64,000 bases of DNA from Paenibacillus macerans (GTDB lineage: Bacteria > Bacillota > Bacilli > Paenibacillales > Paenibacillaceae). Below are positions 44,602-53,518 of the stretch, piece after piece. Within the stretch, counting starts at the first letter, position 1; each line of letters begins with the position of its first letter. The notes under the pieces are model-generated. The model made no database searches, was not told the origin of the DNA, and was given only the letters and a program-made list of their open reading frames with translations. Where the stretch lies: NCBI RefSeq assembly GCF_023715465.1, contig NZ_JAMBOE010000002.1, forward strand, positions 701,104 through 765,103, read 5' to 3'. A program made the translations under genes and the position numbers.

Positions 44602-47600
44602 CTATTTGCGCTCAAGATGTTTTTTTCTCAGCAGTAATCCCAGTAAGATCAGGGCTCCCCCCGCCACTTGGAAAGGCAACGTGCTTCCTTCCCCCGTTTT
44701 CGGCAGGACGCTGACTCCCGGGAATTCCTCACCGGATGGACGATCGCCGCGGGTTCCGCCCAGCGGATTCCCGTCGTCGTCAAGCTCCAGGTCCGTCGGA
44801 TTCTCTGGATCCGGTTTTGGTTTATCTCCCTTTGGTTTGTCGTCCTTCGGCTTGTCGCCATTCGTTCCGTCGGCCGGAATCGAACCGTCCGGAATTTCGG
44901 CATTATCGTCGCCGCCCGGCTTCGTGTCGTCAACCGACGGGGTGATCACCGTACCTGGATTGGTTGGTACGTCCGGGTCAGCGGTTGGATCGTTTGGAGT
45001 GTTCCGATCGCTTGGTTTACTTGGTTTATCCGGTTTGCTTGGACTTCCCGGGTTGCCCGGATTCGTCGTTTGCTTGCGGTTCTCTACCGTAATGGCAAGC
45101 GTGTTATCCGTCAGTTCAAGGCTCGCGTCAATCGTGATCAGCCGCTCAGCCTCGCCTTCAACCAAATAACCTGCAGGCGCTGCGGTTTCTTTCAGGATGT
45201 AAGTACCGTACGGAAGATCGGTGAACGTAAGCTTGCCATCGTCGCCGGTCGTTTGTTCACCGACGAACTCGTCTTTGCTGTTCACCAGCTTGAAGGTGGC
45301 CCCGGCCAGCACTTTCGTACGGTCGTCGTCATCGACCTTAACGAGGGTCAGCTTGCCCTTAGGCTCTACCGGATCGACCGGTGGAGCGGTCCGCTTCTCG
45401 TTTTCTACCGTGAGCTTTGTGATACCGCCGGTCGATTTGGCTTTTTCGTCAAGCTTAACGGTCAACGGCGTACCGTTGAGAATATACCCGGCAGGCGCTT
45501 CCGTTTCCACCAGGCTGTAAACTTGGTCGTACCGCAGCTTGGTAAAGGTCAGTTTGCCTTCCTCATCGGTGGTCTTCTCTCCAAGCAGCTTGCCGCCGTT
45601 ATCCAGCAGTTCAAAGGTAGCGCCGGCCAGTTTTTGGGACGGATCGGCCTTGTCGACCTTCGTCAGCTCCAAAGAACCGCGGATTCCGGAACCGGTGCCC
45701 GAACCATCGGTAAAGCGCACCTGAATCTTGTTCGAAGACTCCTGGGAAACGTTTTTGATGCCTTCGCCCGCGAAGCTTGCCTTATTCGTTACTTCTTCCC
45801 GGTCGGCAGAGACCGCGATTTCCGACGAATACTGCAGAACGTAGGCATTTTCTATGAACTGTGCGGCAAACTTAAGCTCAAACGATTGGCTGTCGTTTTC
45901 CGGGTCCGTCTTGATCGTCAGGAAGTAATCCTGGTCTTTCATCAGCTTCTGCCCGACCGGAGTCACGCTCTTGTCCGTGTTCACTACTGCTTCGTAAAGT
46001 TCGAAGGAGTCAGAAAGCAAAATCTGGTTAGAGCTTGGCGTATCGATGATGGTTGCGTTCTCGACGTACGATTGGCTTCCGTTGATCACGATTTTCCAAT
46101 CGATTTTGCCGCCGTTTTGCGTACCGCTTTTGTTGACATACTCGCCGCCGCGCGGGATCGGCAAGTCGGCGTACCAACTCCAAGGTTTATCGCCGTCTCC
46201 GGTCAAAACCGCCGTATTCGGCACTTTATCGACGACCAGCACGTTTTCCAGCTTGGTTTTGAACGTGATTACGTAAGGCGAATTGATATCTCCCAGCTCG
46301 ATGCGGAGCGTATTATCCGCTGCCTCAGTAATCTTGGCGGGATCCGTTACCTCAGCCCCCCGAGCTACCGAACCATTAGCCCCTATGGTCGCCTTATAAA
46401 CTTTCACTTCGTCTTTCAGCAGTTTTTGATCCGCTTCTAATTTGTCGGTCAACACCGCGTTGTTGACGGAGTTGCCGTTATAGTTGGCAACGATCTCCCA
46501 GGTGAGTTGCTTGGTTTTCGGATCATAGCTTTTTCCTTCTTTACGGCCGTTTTTCTGTGTTTCGGTATTAGGCGTAAATGGAGCCTGGACCGGATACTCA
46601 GCCCCCGGAGTTTTTTCCTTCCAATCCAGAGTAGCCTTGTTCAGGTACTGGGATTTCTCGGGAATAAACTTCGTCTTGTAGGTGATGGTGTACTTGTCCG
46701 TGAACGTTCCGGCAAACGTCAGGGAAAACCCTTCAGCCGGCTTATCGTCCTTTACCGTAGGAGTAATAGCTGGACCCGTTCCCGAGGAGGTTACTTGAAC
46801 GCTGCCCGGAATAAACTCCAGACCGCCTCCCGTAAATGCATCCTCGATCACCAGATCCGTCATCGGCTCTTTATCCTCGTTGACGACGATTTTCCAGGTG
46901 AGTTCCTTGGTACTGTAGTTGACACCGCCAAACGATTTAACCCCAATTCCGCTCTTGAAGGTGAACGAATCGGAACCCTTTCTCTCCTTGCCGTCGACCG
47001 TTGCATAGATATCGTTGGTAACCGGAGTATCCTTATAAATGCGGTCTATCGCTTTGGTTTGATATTCAATGTCATAAGCGGTAGTAACCTCTGATTCAAA
47101 TTGCAAATCGAACCCGTTTTTGCCGTTGTCATCGGTCACCGGAATTACTTTGTACGTGATGCCGTCAGCCGGTTCGTTCGTTCCTGGCTTAAGCACTTTG
47201 ACCGAATCCTCCACCAGCACCATGCTGTTGTTGAAACGGTCATGAATCAGCCTTTCGTCGGCTGGGGTTATCGTCTTTTCACCATAATTGTATTGCACTC
47301 TCCAGGTCACCGTCTGAGTCTCTTTATCGTAGGAGGTGTCCTTTTTGGTGAAAAGCGGCGTGCGGGTAATCGTAATCGTCTCATCATCCGCCTTCGAAAC
47401 GCCATTGTCTCCGGTCAACTTCGCGCTGTTCGTAAATACGGTCTCTTCCTCACCCGTTACCAAAGTCGTGTATTGGATGCGGTAAGCTGAAGTGATGCTC
47501 GGCTCTTTAAACTTTACCTGAAAACCCGAACCGTCCGGTTCAACTACCGCTTCGTAAGTTGCGGAGCCCGGATTGACCAGGTTCCCTAAATCCGGTCCCT

Positions 47601-48402
47601 TGTCGACATTCGGAAGCAGCTCGTAAACCTTGATGGAGCTTTCCTCCAGCTTCAATCCCGGCGGAATCAGGTCGGACACGGCCGCATTGTCGATCTTGTC
47701 GAGCGAGGTATTGACGTCGATCGTCCAGGCGATGGATTTGTCCTTATCGGCAATCCCGGTCTTTTTCAGGAGCGATCCGTCCTTCGGCGCAAGCTTGATC
47801 ATAACATTCTGCTCTCCGCCCTGGATCGGGAAAGCAATCGGCACATCTGCTCTGCCCTTGATCTCTTCGCTAAGCACCGTATTAACCTTAAAAGTGCCCC
47901 AGACTCGCGAATTGTCGACGTTTTCGTTGAACACGATCTTCACATCGCCGTTCGTGCCAACCGTAAAATCGGCGATTGAACTGCCGTCGTCAATCGTCAA
48001 CTTGCCTTTTACCTCGTTGAAGATTTTAAATTCCTGGGGAATTTTGAATTCAAATGTGCTGCCGTTCGTGTAGCCATGCCCATCCGGCAGCTCCCATCCG
48101 TATTCGATGCTGACAGCGTCTCCCAATTTGGAACGCTGCTGATTGTCGGGATTGTAAACCGCGTCGATTACCGTCCCCTTCGCATCCTTAACGAGAACTC
48201 CCGTAATGATGCTGTCTACATTTTCAGCCGCAGCCGCAGCTGCAGGGGCAGCCAGTCCATACGTTGCATCGGTCGCACTGTACGCAGCCTCTCCACCGGA
48301 AGCTTCATCCGGATTTGCGCTGACCTCCGCCGCCCCCATACCAAAGACGCCTTGAAAGAACAGCGCACCGGCCATGAGTAAAGCCATCCATTTTTTCTTC
48401 AT
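44602..48402 (-). CDS. LPXTG-anchored adhesin with Cna-type repeats
   Basis: 1266 residues. Signal peptide (1-29), Ala-rich stretch, then at least five tandem Ig-like units of the collagen-binding/adhesive type, each opening with a phrase such as IAWTIDVNTS, VTWRVQYNYG, LTWKIVVNED, LTWEIVANYN or IDWKIVING. Two Cna B-type domains follow (LELTKVDKADPSQKLAGATF... LVETEAPAGY and LTLVKVDDDDRTKVLAGATF... LKETAAPAGY), whose Lys and Glu suggest internal isopeptide bonds. A Pro/Gly/Lys/Asp-rich wall region leads to LPKTG (1233-1237), a hydrophobic helix and a basic tail. It is a sortase-anchored stalk protein; the ligand is unknown. Confidence 0.92.
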   Translation of the reverse strand: MKKKWMALLMAGALFFQGVFGMGAAEVSANPDEASGGEAAYSATDATYGLAAPAAAAAAENVDSIITGVLVKDAKGTVIDAVYNPDNQQRSKLGDAVSIEYGWELPDGHGYTNGSTFEFKIPQEFKIFNEVKGKLTIDDGSSIADFTVGTNGDVKIVFNENVDNSRVWGTFKVNTVLSEEIKGRADVPIAFPIQGGEQNVMIKLAPKDGSLLKKTGIADKDKSIAWTIDVNTSLDKIDNAAVSDLIPPGLKLEESSIKVYELLPNVDKGPDLGNLVNPGSATYEAVVEPDGSGFQVKFKEPSITSAYRIQYTTLVTGEEETVFTNSAKLTGDNGVSKADDETITITRTPLFTKKDTSYDKETQTVTWRVQYNYGEKTITPADERLIHDRFNNSMVLVEDSVKVLKPGTNEPADGITYKVIPVTDDNGKNGFDLQFESEVTTAYDIEYQTKAIDRIYKDTPVTNDIYATVDGKERKGSDSFTFKSGIGVKSFGGVNYSTKELTWKIVVNEDKEPMTDLVIEDAFTGGGLEFIPGSVQVTSSGTGPAITPTVKDDKPAEGFSLTFAGTFTDKYTITYKTKFIPEKSQYLNKATLDWKEKTPGAEYPVQAPFTPNTETQKNGRKEGKSYDPKTKQLTWEIVANYNGNSVNNAVLTDKLEADQKLLKDEVKVYKATIGANGSVARGAEVTDPAKITEAADNTLRIELGDINSPYVITFKTKLENVLVVDKVPNTAVLTGDGDKPWSWYADLPIPRGGEYVNKSGTQNGGKIDWKIVINGSQSYVENATIIDTPSSNQILLSDSFELYEAVVNTDKSVTPVGQKLMKDQDYFLTIKTDPENDSQSFELKFAAQFIENAYVLQYSSEIAVSADREEVTNKASFAGEGIKNVSQESSNKIQVRFTDGSGTGSGIRGSLELTKVDKADPSQKLAGATFELLDNGGKLLGEKTTDEEGKLTFTKLRYDQVYSLVETEAPAGYILNGTPLTVKLDEKAKSTGGITKLTVENEKRTAPPVDPVEPKGKLTLVKVDDDDRTKVLAGATFKLVNSKDEFVGEQTTGDDGKLTFTDLPYGTYILKETAAPAGYLVEGEAERLITIDASLELTDNTLAITVENRKQTTNPGNPGSPSKPDKPSKPSDRNTPNDPTADPDVPTNPGTVITPSVDDTKPGGDDNAEIPDGSIPADGTNGDKPKDDKPKGDKPKPDPENPTDLELDDDGNPLGGTRGDRPSGEEFPGVSVLPKTGEGSTLPFQVAGGALILLGLLLRKKHLERK

Positions 48403-48626
48403 ACTTTGAGAGCACTCCCTCCTTATACCAAAAATTTTTCTTTTAAAATATAACTTGATTTTTTTCCAATTCCCTCCTCGTCCATATCATATAATTGGGC
48501 GACGCTCCCATCTTAATCTGCCGTTCTGAACAAATTCTCAACAAATTATAAAAAATGCTCGGTAGAACTATGATTTTTTTAATAGATTCTGTATCCCCAT
48601 CGCAAAACGTGTTCGATCCGCTGCTC

Positions 48627-48653
48627 AAAAAAGAACCCGGCCAGCGGCCGGGC
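48627..48653 (-). terminator. Terminator of the response regulator gene
   Basis: CCCGGCC / GGCCGGG arms with a GCT loop; T run on the minus strand. The rest of 48403-48680 is AT-rich and holds the likely adhesin promoter. Confidence 0.8.
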
Positions 48654-48680
48654 AATATTGTATATTCAAGGCAAGCGGCA

Positions 48681-49820
48681 TCAGCGTACCTGTCCCGCTT
48701 CCTCTGCAAACTGTCTGTACCATTCCGTTATGTATTGGCTGGGCTCTACATTCAACTCCTCTTTCAGCACGGTTGCCAGCTCGCGGTACTGACGGTGCAC
48801 CATGGCAAAGTTCTGCTGAAGCGCGAATATTTTCATCAGGGCAAAATAAGGCGCCTCCTCCTGGGGATGAAGAGTGCAGATGTTTTGATAGAAGGCCCCC
48901 GCCTTCTCCCAAAGCTCTTGCCCGAGATACCAATCGGCGATCGCCAGCGCAGTGTGAAGCCAGATGGCCTTGAGCCGCTGGCGCTCGCTCTCCGTCCACC
49001 AATAATCGTATTCTTGCAGATAATCTCCGGTGTAGATTTTCATCGCCTCCAGGTAAGCGTCCAGCGAAACGCCGGATACGGGCGGCAGCGCAGCCAGCTT
49101 GGCTTCCCATTCGTCGATGTCCAAGCGGACTTGATGGGTATTTAGGATGTAACCCTCCATCGCGTTCACAATTTGAAAATGATCTCCGTAGGGCTTGAGT
49201 GTTTTCCGAATATGATACACGGCCGTATATAATTGCGAGTTAACCTTTTCCGTTTCGTATTCCGGCCACAACACATCGATCAAAGTCGACTTCCGGACTA
49301 GCCTTCCCCGGTGCTGCAGGAGATAAAGAAACAACTCCTGTGCCTTTGTCGTGCGCCACTGCAGAAGAACCGGCTGCCCCTGCCGAGCCTCCACCGTAAC
49401 CTGTTTGAACAAGCAAATTTTTACAACCTGTTCGAAAGCGGTGACGTCCTCCTGTCCCGCTTTCAACCGCATCTGAATCCGGTCCACGGTTTTGGCCAGG
49501 CGTTCGGCTCTGATCGGCTTGAGCAGATAATCCAGTGCGTTTAACTCAAAAGCTTTGATGGCATATTCATTGTACGCCGTAACAAAAACGATATGTATCT
49601 CCGGTTTCGATTCCAAAATCCGTTCCGCCAATTCAATGCCGTTGATTTCCGGCAGGCTGATGTCCAAAAACAGCACATCCACACGCTCCCGGAGAATTTC
49701 GCTCATCCCCTTGATGGGGTCGGTAAATTTCCCGACAATCTCCACGTCGGCCAGCTTCATCAGCAGCCGCTCCATATAATTCAAGGCCAGCCGTTCATCA
49801 TCCACAAGTATTACTCTCAT
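48681..49820 (-). CDS. Response regulator with OmpR-type and BTAD domains (SARP-like)
   Basis: About 380 residues: receiver domain (about 1-120, VILVDDERLALNYMERL, phospho-Asp in VLFLDISLPEING), a winged-helix DNA-binding domain (about 145-240, KAQELFLYLLQHRGRLVRKS and SQLYTAVYHIRKTL) and a C-terminal bacterial transcriptional activator domain (about 250-375). This order is that of CheY-linked SARP-like activators. No histidine kinase gene is adjacent. ATG at 49820 is preferred over 49880 because GGGGGAG lies just before it. The adhesin gene starts 279 bases downstream, so it is a likely target. Confidence 0.88.
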   Translation of the reverse strand: MRVILVDDERLALNYMERLLMKLADVEIVGKFTDPIKGMSEILRERVDVLFLDISLPEINGIELAERILESKPEIHIVFVTAYNEYAIKAFELNALDYLLKPIRAERLAKTVDRIQMRLKAGQEDVTAFEQVVKICLFKQVTVEARQGQPVLLQWRTTKAQELFLYLLQHRGRLVRKSTLIDVLWPEYETEKVNSQLYTAVYHIRKTLKPYGDHFQIVNAMEGYILNTHQVRLDIDEWEAKLAALPPVSGVSLDAYLEAMKIYTGDYLQEYDYWWTESERQRLKAIWLHTALAIADWYLGQELWEKAGAFYQNICTLHPQEEAPYFALMKIFALQQNFAMVHRQYRELATVLKEELNVEPSQYITEWYRQFAEEAGQVR

Positions 49821-49891
49821 TAGAGCCAGACTCCCCCGCTTGGATACTCTTCCCTTCAATAAGAAGATAGCATATCCCACCCAAACAAAGA

Positions 49892-49922
49892 AGCCTTGAA
49901 CAAACGTTCAAGGCTCTTTTTT
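49892..49922. terminator. Terminator of the transglutaminase-like gene
   Basis: AGCCTTGAAC / GTTCAAGGCT 10-bp arms with an AAAC loop. The plus-strand T run is best, but the minus-strand tail is also T-rich, which fits the minus-strand gene ending at 49947. Confidence 0.65.
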
Positions 49923-49946
49923 CTATTCGGCTGTTCATGATTTGGC

Positions 49947-50753
49947 TTAGTAATACTTGTCCGCCTTATATTTAGAGGCGTCCTTGATCATAGTAAACGC
50001 GGTCGTTGTCCCCTTCCAGCCGGCATCGGCCGTCGTGTCGATGACCACCCAGCGTCCGTTCACAAAAACTTCATTCCAGGCGTGATACGTCTTCACATAA
50101 TCGGAAGATCCCATCGCCAGCTTGGCCGGAACCCCAACGCTGCGCAGCATCCCCGCAAACAGAGAGGAGAAGCCATAGCAGATGTCTTTCTTGACGGTCA
50201 AAGTGCGTTCGATATCCGGCAAATAATCCGAAGAAGCGGTGAACGCCAGGCTATCATCATATTTGATATTGCTAATCATGTAATTATAAATAGCCTTCAC
50301 CTTGTCTTCATCGGTAGCCGCGTCTTTCGTCAGCTCCGCCGCCTTCTTCACCGCCAAGCCGTCTATATCCCAATTCACATTTTGTGTCGAATTCAGATAA
50401 ACCGGCGTCTCATCCTGCAAGCTGAGCTTCACCGTATCCTTGTGCACAATGCGGTACGTGGTCCCTTTAATCTGTTCCAACAGGCTTATCGTGTAATCCC
50501 CGTTGCCCATTTGCAACGGAAACGTCTCCTCCTTGGCACCGTACGTCAGATTATAGGTATACTTGTTTTTTCCGTTCTCGATCAACAGCTTGGTCTTGAT
50601 TTTCGGCTTCACGTCGTAATGGATGCTGATCGCTCCCATGGACAGGTTGTCCTTATTGAGCCAGCCCTCAAGTTCGGCCCCCCGCACCTCCGCTCCGCCA
50701 AATCCGGCAAACAAGAGTACAAGGGCTATCGTTACAAACTTCAATTTACGCAT
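49947..50753 (-). CDS. Secreted transglutaminase-like protein
   Basis: About 268 residues: signal peptide (1-25, ending VRGAE), a beta domain (about 30-130) and a transglutaminase-like core with DICYGFSSLFAGMLRSVGVPAKLA (catalytic Cys), TYHAWNEVFVNGRWVVIDTT (His) and the following Asp. Such exported proteins usually act as proteases or peptide-bond remodelling enzymes on wall or surface proteins. The start is ATG at 50753 with GGGGG 11 bases before it; the longer frame to 50897 has no signal-like start. It may act on surface proteins such as the nearby adhesin, but that is inference. Confidence 0.88.
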   Translation of the reverse strand: MRKLKFVTIALVLLFAGFGGAEVRGAELEGWLNKDNLSMGAISIHYDVKPKIKTKLLIENGKNKYTYNLTYGAKEETFPLQMGNGDYTISLLEQIKGTTYRIVHKDTVKLSLQDETPVYLNSTQNVNWDIDGLAVKKAAELTKDAATDEDKVKAIYNYMISNIKYDDSLAFTASSDYLPDIERTLTVKKDICYGFSSLFAGMLRSVGVPAKLAMGSSDYVKTYHAWNEVFVNGRWVVIDTTADAGWKGTTTAFTMIKDASKYKADKYY

Positions 50754-50988
50754 AAAAAATAAAACCCCCTTCGGTAACTGGCTGCCAGCAAAAAAATACA
50801 GGCCCTGTAGCTTTGCGTCCCTGCCTTTCGACAGGTTTGCCGTTTTCGTGTAAAGTTTTATATCTTTCTTTATCTCTATCGGAAGCACAGGCGTCATTTG
50901 TTAGCCCTATAAGACAAAAAAATCTAAAATTTTTATATTTTTTGTGCGACATTTCGTGAAAAGTAAAAATAATAAAAAAGTACCATCA

Positions 50989-51195
50989 TCACCACCAAAG
51001 CGGCGAGATGAGATAGATATTACTGTACGCGCCGGAAAGAAAGTTCGACATCGACAGCAGCCCCATGCCGACCCCGGTCTGTTCCTTGGTCAGCGTCCGC
51101 GAAATCGTGCCAGTCAAGGCGATTTGCATAAACATCTGACCGACGTTGCCAAAGATTAATAATACGGCAATCATGGGGACCGCCGCTCCCGCGAA
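50989..51195 (-). pseudogene. C-terminal remnant of an MFS transporter
   Basis: The minus strand encodes about 65 residues including IAVLLIFGNVGQMFMQIAL, ISRTLTKEQTGVGMGLLSMS and NFLSGA, which match the last helices of tetracycline-type/DHA2 MFS pumps. There is no start codon or ribosome site, and the frame upstream runs antisense through the LysR gene. The N-terminal three quarters are missing. The LysR gene begins about 15 bases from the break, which suggests that a deletion or rearrangement joined the two. Confidence 0.75.
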
Positions 51196-51210
51196 GATCG
51201 AGATCAGGGT

Positions 51211-52101
51211 ATGGAACTGCTGCAGCTGCAATATTTTCAGACAGTCGCCCGCTTGGAGCATATGACGAAAGCCGCGCAGGAGCTTCACATCGCCCAGCCC
51301 GCGCTGAGCAAAACGATCGCCCGGCTGGAACAAGATTTGGGCGTGCCGCTGTTTGACCGGCAGAACCGGCAAATCCGGCTCAACCACTTCGGCAGGACGT
51401 TTTTGAAGAAAGTGGAAATCGCACTGAACGTGCTTGAGGAAGGACGCAAGGAAGTCGCCGATCTGGCGGGGACGGAGCGGGGGAGCATTCGTCTGGCGAC
51501 GAACAACCTGGGCCGGATTACTTCCGCTTTGAGCGCTTATCGCGTGGAACACCCGGAAGTGAATTTTCGTATTTTGCAAACTTCGCCAGCTTCCACAGAG
51601 GAACTGGAGGATTTGCTGGAAAATGGCGAGGTGGACCTTTGTTTTACCGCCGCCTCCATCGATCATCCCGACATCCGCGAACAACCGGTGCTGGACGCCG
51701 AGGTGTTTTTGGCCGTGCCGCCCGGGCATCCTTTGGAACGGCGCAGCAGCATCCGCCTTGAGGAGGTCGCGGACGAGCCGTTTATCGAATATAAAGCCGG
51801 CCACCCGTTCCGGAAAATAAACAGCTCGTTTTGCCGCGAAGCAGGCATTTCCCCGAACATCGTTTGCGAGGTGGACGAGCCGTCCGCCTTGGGCAGCCTG
51901 GTACAGGCCGGGCTTGGCGTGGCGTTCGTGCCCGCGTGCCGCAAAGACGAGCTGCCGCCTTATAAAATGCTGCGGATCGAAAGCCCAGTATGCCGGCGCG
52001 TCTTCCGGATCGCCTGGCTGGAGCGGCGCTATCTCCCGAAGGCGGCCCGCAGCTTCGGCCGGTTTTTGAGCGAATATTATGCGGAGCTTCAGGCGCCGTA
52101 A
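51211..52101 (+). CDS. LysR-family transcriptional regulator
   Basis: 296 residues: helix-turn-helix FQTVARLEHMTKAAQELHIA and QPALSKTIARLEQDLGVPLF (about 8-60), then a two-lobed effector domain (about 90-290) with VEHPEVNFRILQT, EVDLCFTAA and GLGVAFVPAC. LysR regulators mostly control a nearby divergent gene; here that neighbour is the truncated MFS remnant, so the original target may be lost. The ribosome site is weak. It could also act elsewhere in the genome. Confidence 0.9.
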   Translation: MELLQLQYFQTVARLEHMTKAAQELHIAQPALSKTIARLEQDLGVPLFDRQNRQIRLNHFGRTFLKKVEIALNVLEEGRKEVADLAGTERGSIRLATNNLGRITSALSAYRVEHPEVNFRILQTSPASTEELEDLLENGEVDLCFTAASIDHPDIREQPVLDAEVFLAVPPGHPLERRSSIRLEEVADEPFIEYKAGHPFRKINSSFCREAGISPNIVCEVDEPSALGSLVQAGLGVAFVPACRKDELPPYKMLRIESPVCRRVFRIAWLERRYLPKAARSFGRFLSEYYAELQAP

Positions 52102-52131
52102 GCTGCGCCGCCATGCCCCGTCGTCAAGCAA

Positions 52132-53157
52132 TCAAGTAAAGTACTCCAGCTTCGCTTTCGGAAAAAATTGTTTCATATATTCAAACAGACGGGTTTTCAA
52201 ATCCTCCTCTTCCTCTTTCGGATAAATATATTTGCCGATGCCGTATTTACCCCATTTGTACCTGCGTTTTTCTTCGTCCAGTTCCAGCTTGGTCATCGGG
52301 TAATTTTTCTCGATCACCCGTTTGGCCGGTTTCGTGAAGCGGTGCTGAATGAATTCGAACGTAAGGTCCTCTTTCGCCTCGGCCGGCAGTTCGGCATCAA
52401 GCCGTTCGAACATCTGGCGGTACCCGTCCTCCCATCCTTCGTGAATGTAAATAGGCGCGACGATAAAGCCCAGCGGATACCCGGCCCGGGCCACCTTGCC
52501 CGCGGCCTCGATTCTTTGTTCCAAAGGCGAGGTGCCCGGCTCGAAGTTTTTTATGATGTAATCAGCGTTGACGCTGAAGCGGAAGCGGGTTTTTCCGTTA
52601 TGCTTCGCGTCCAGCAAGTGATCGACATGATGAAACTTTGTAACAAAACGCAGCTTGCCGTACTCGGACTGCCCAAAGTGTTCGATCGCCCGCTTGAGTG
52701 TATGGGTCAGATGGTCGATGCCGACGATATCCGAGGTGCAGGAAGCTTCGAAACGGGTGTACTCCGGGGCGCGTTCGGCCATATACCGGTCGGCGGCCTC
52801 CAAAATCTCCTCCACGTTGACATAAGTGCGGATATACGGCTTACTCCCCATCGTCGTTTGCAAATAGCAGTAATGGCAGTGCCCCATGCATCCGGTGGCA
52901 AAAGGAATGGCGTATTCCGCCGAAGGCTTGGACGTATCGAATTTAAGCGTTTTGCGAATGCCGACGACCAGCGTGGATTTGGCCACCCGGTATTTTTGCA
53001 GATCGCTTTCGCCCGGCAGATTTCTCACCTGGTTGTGGGAGGTCGTATAGCGGATGTCCACATCCATGCCCTTAAATTTGTCATAAAGAATTTGACCCAA
53101 TGGATAATCCAGCGCGTCCGGCTCAAAGTAAACCAACTTTGGAACAAACGGCTTCAT
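52132..53157 (-). CDS. splB: Spore photoproduct lyase
   Basis: 341 residues, as in Bacillus SplB. The radical SAM cysteines are C90, C94 and C97 (GCMGHCHYC), and the conserved hydrogen-donor cysteine is C140 (FEASCTSD). It repairs the thymine dimer 5-thyminyl-5,6-dihydrothymine that forms in UV-irradiated spores, during germination. Its start overlaps the splA stop by four bases, so the two are coupled. In Bacillus the pair is made in the forespore under sigma G. Its presence shows that the host forms endospores. Confidence 0.96.
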   Translation of the reverse strand: MKPFVPKLVYFEPDALDYPLGQILYDKFKGMDVDIRYTTSHNQVRNLPGESDLQKYRVAKSTLVVGIRKTLKFDTSKPSAEYAIPFATGCMGHCHYCYLQTTMGSKPYIRTYVNVEEILEAADRYMAERAPEYTRFEASCTSDIVGIDHLTHTLKRAIEHFGQSEYGKLRFVTKFHHVDHLLDAKHNGKTRFRFSVNADYIIKNFEPGTSPLEQRIEAAGKVARAGYPLGFIVAPIYIHEGWEDGYRQMFERLDAELPAEAKEDLTFEFIQHRFTKPAKRVIEKNYPMTKLELDEEKRRYKWGKYGIGKYIYPKEEEEDLKTRLFEYMKQFFPKAKLEYFT

Positions 53158-53417
53158 TCCAGAATCCCCTCGGCAGCGTCCCCGAAATAGTAGCTGTAAG
53201 CCTGCTCCGCTTCGTCCGCCGAGGCATACACGGCCATTTCGCTCGTCAACGGGTAATAGCTTTCATACAAAAACACAGCGAGTTCGCCCGGCCGCTCCGG
53301 GTTGTTGACCACCGCGGCCTCCTGGATGTTGGCGACGTCCTGGGTATGCGGATTGCGGTAAAACACGTAAACGATATCTCCCGGCGCAAAGGTTCGGGCT
53401 CCGTCTAACATTTCCAT
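53154..53417 (-). CDS. splA: SplA-like regulator of spore photoproduct lyase
   Basis: 87 residues, size and position of SplA: directly before splB with a four-base overlap. The sequence (FAPGDIVYVFYRNPHTQDVA, then AAVVNNPERPGELAVFLYES) fits the small TRAP-like fold of SplA, which lowers splB expression in Bacillus. GGGG lies five bases before the ATG. It is cytoplasmic and has no membrane segment. Confidence 0.85.
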   Translation of the reverse strand: MEMLDGARTFAPGDIVYVFYRNPHTQDVANIQEAAVVNNPERPGELAVFLYESYYPLTSEMAVYASADEAEQAYSYYFGDAAEGILE

Positions 53418-53518
53418 CGAATCCCCTTCTTTTTATGGAATGGTGAAGCTGTCCCTCTGCTTTAAAATATTTCCTTTACCGGAAGCAATTATTTGTCCTC
53501 GTTATGGAAAAACACACC

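Noticed and set aside
44668-46440. 590-residue plus-strand frame opposite the adhesin gene
   Set aside because: It has no ribosome site, no recognisable domain and an odd composition. The minus strand encodes a complete LPXTG protein.
50989-52131. 380-residue minus-strand open frame over the LysR gene
   Set aside because: Most of it is antisense to a clear LysR protein and has no ribosome site; only its last 65 residues match an MFS pump and are kept as a remnant.
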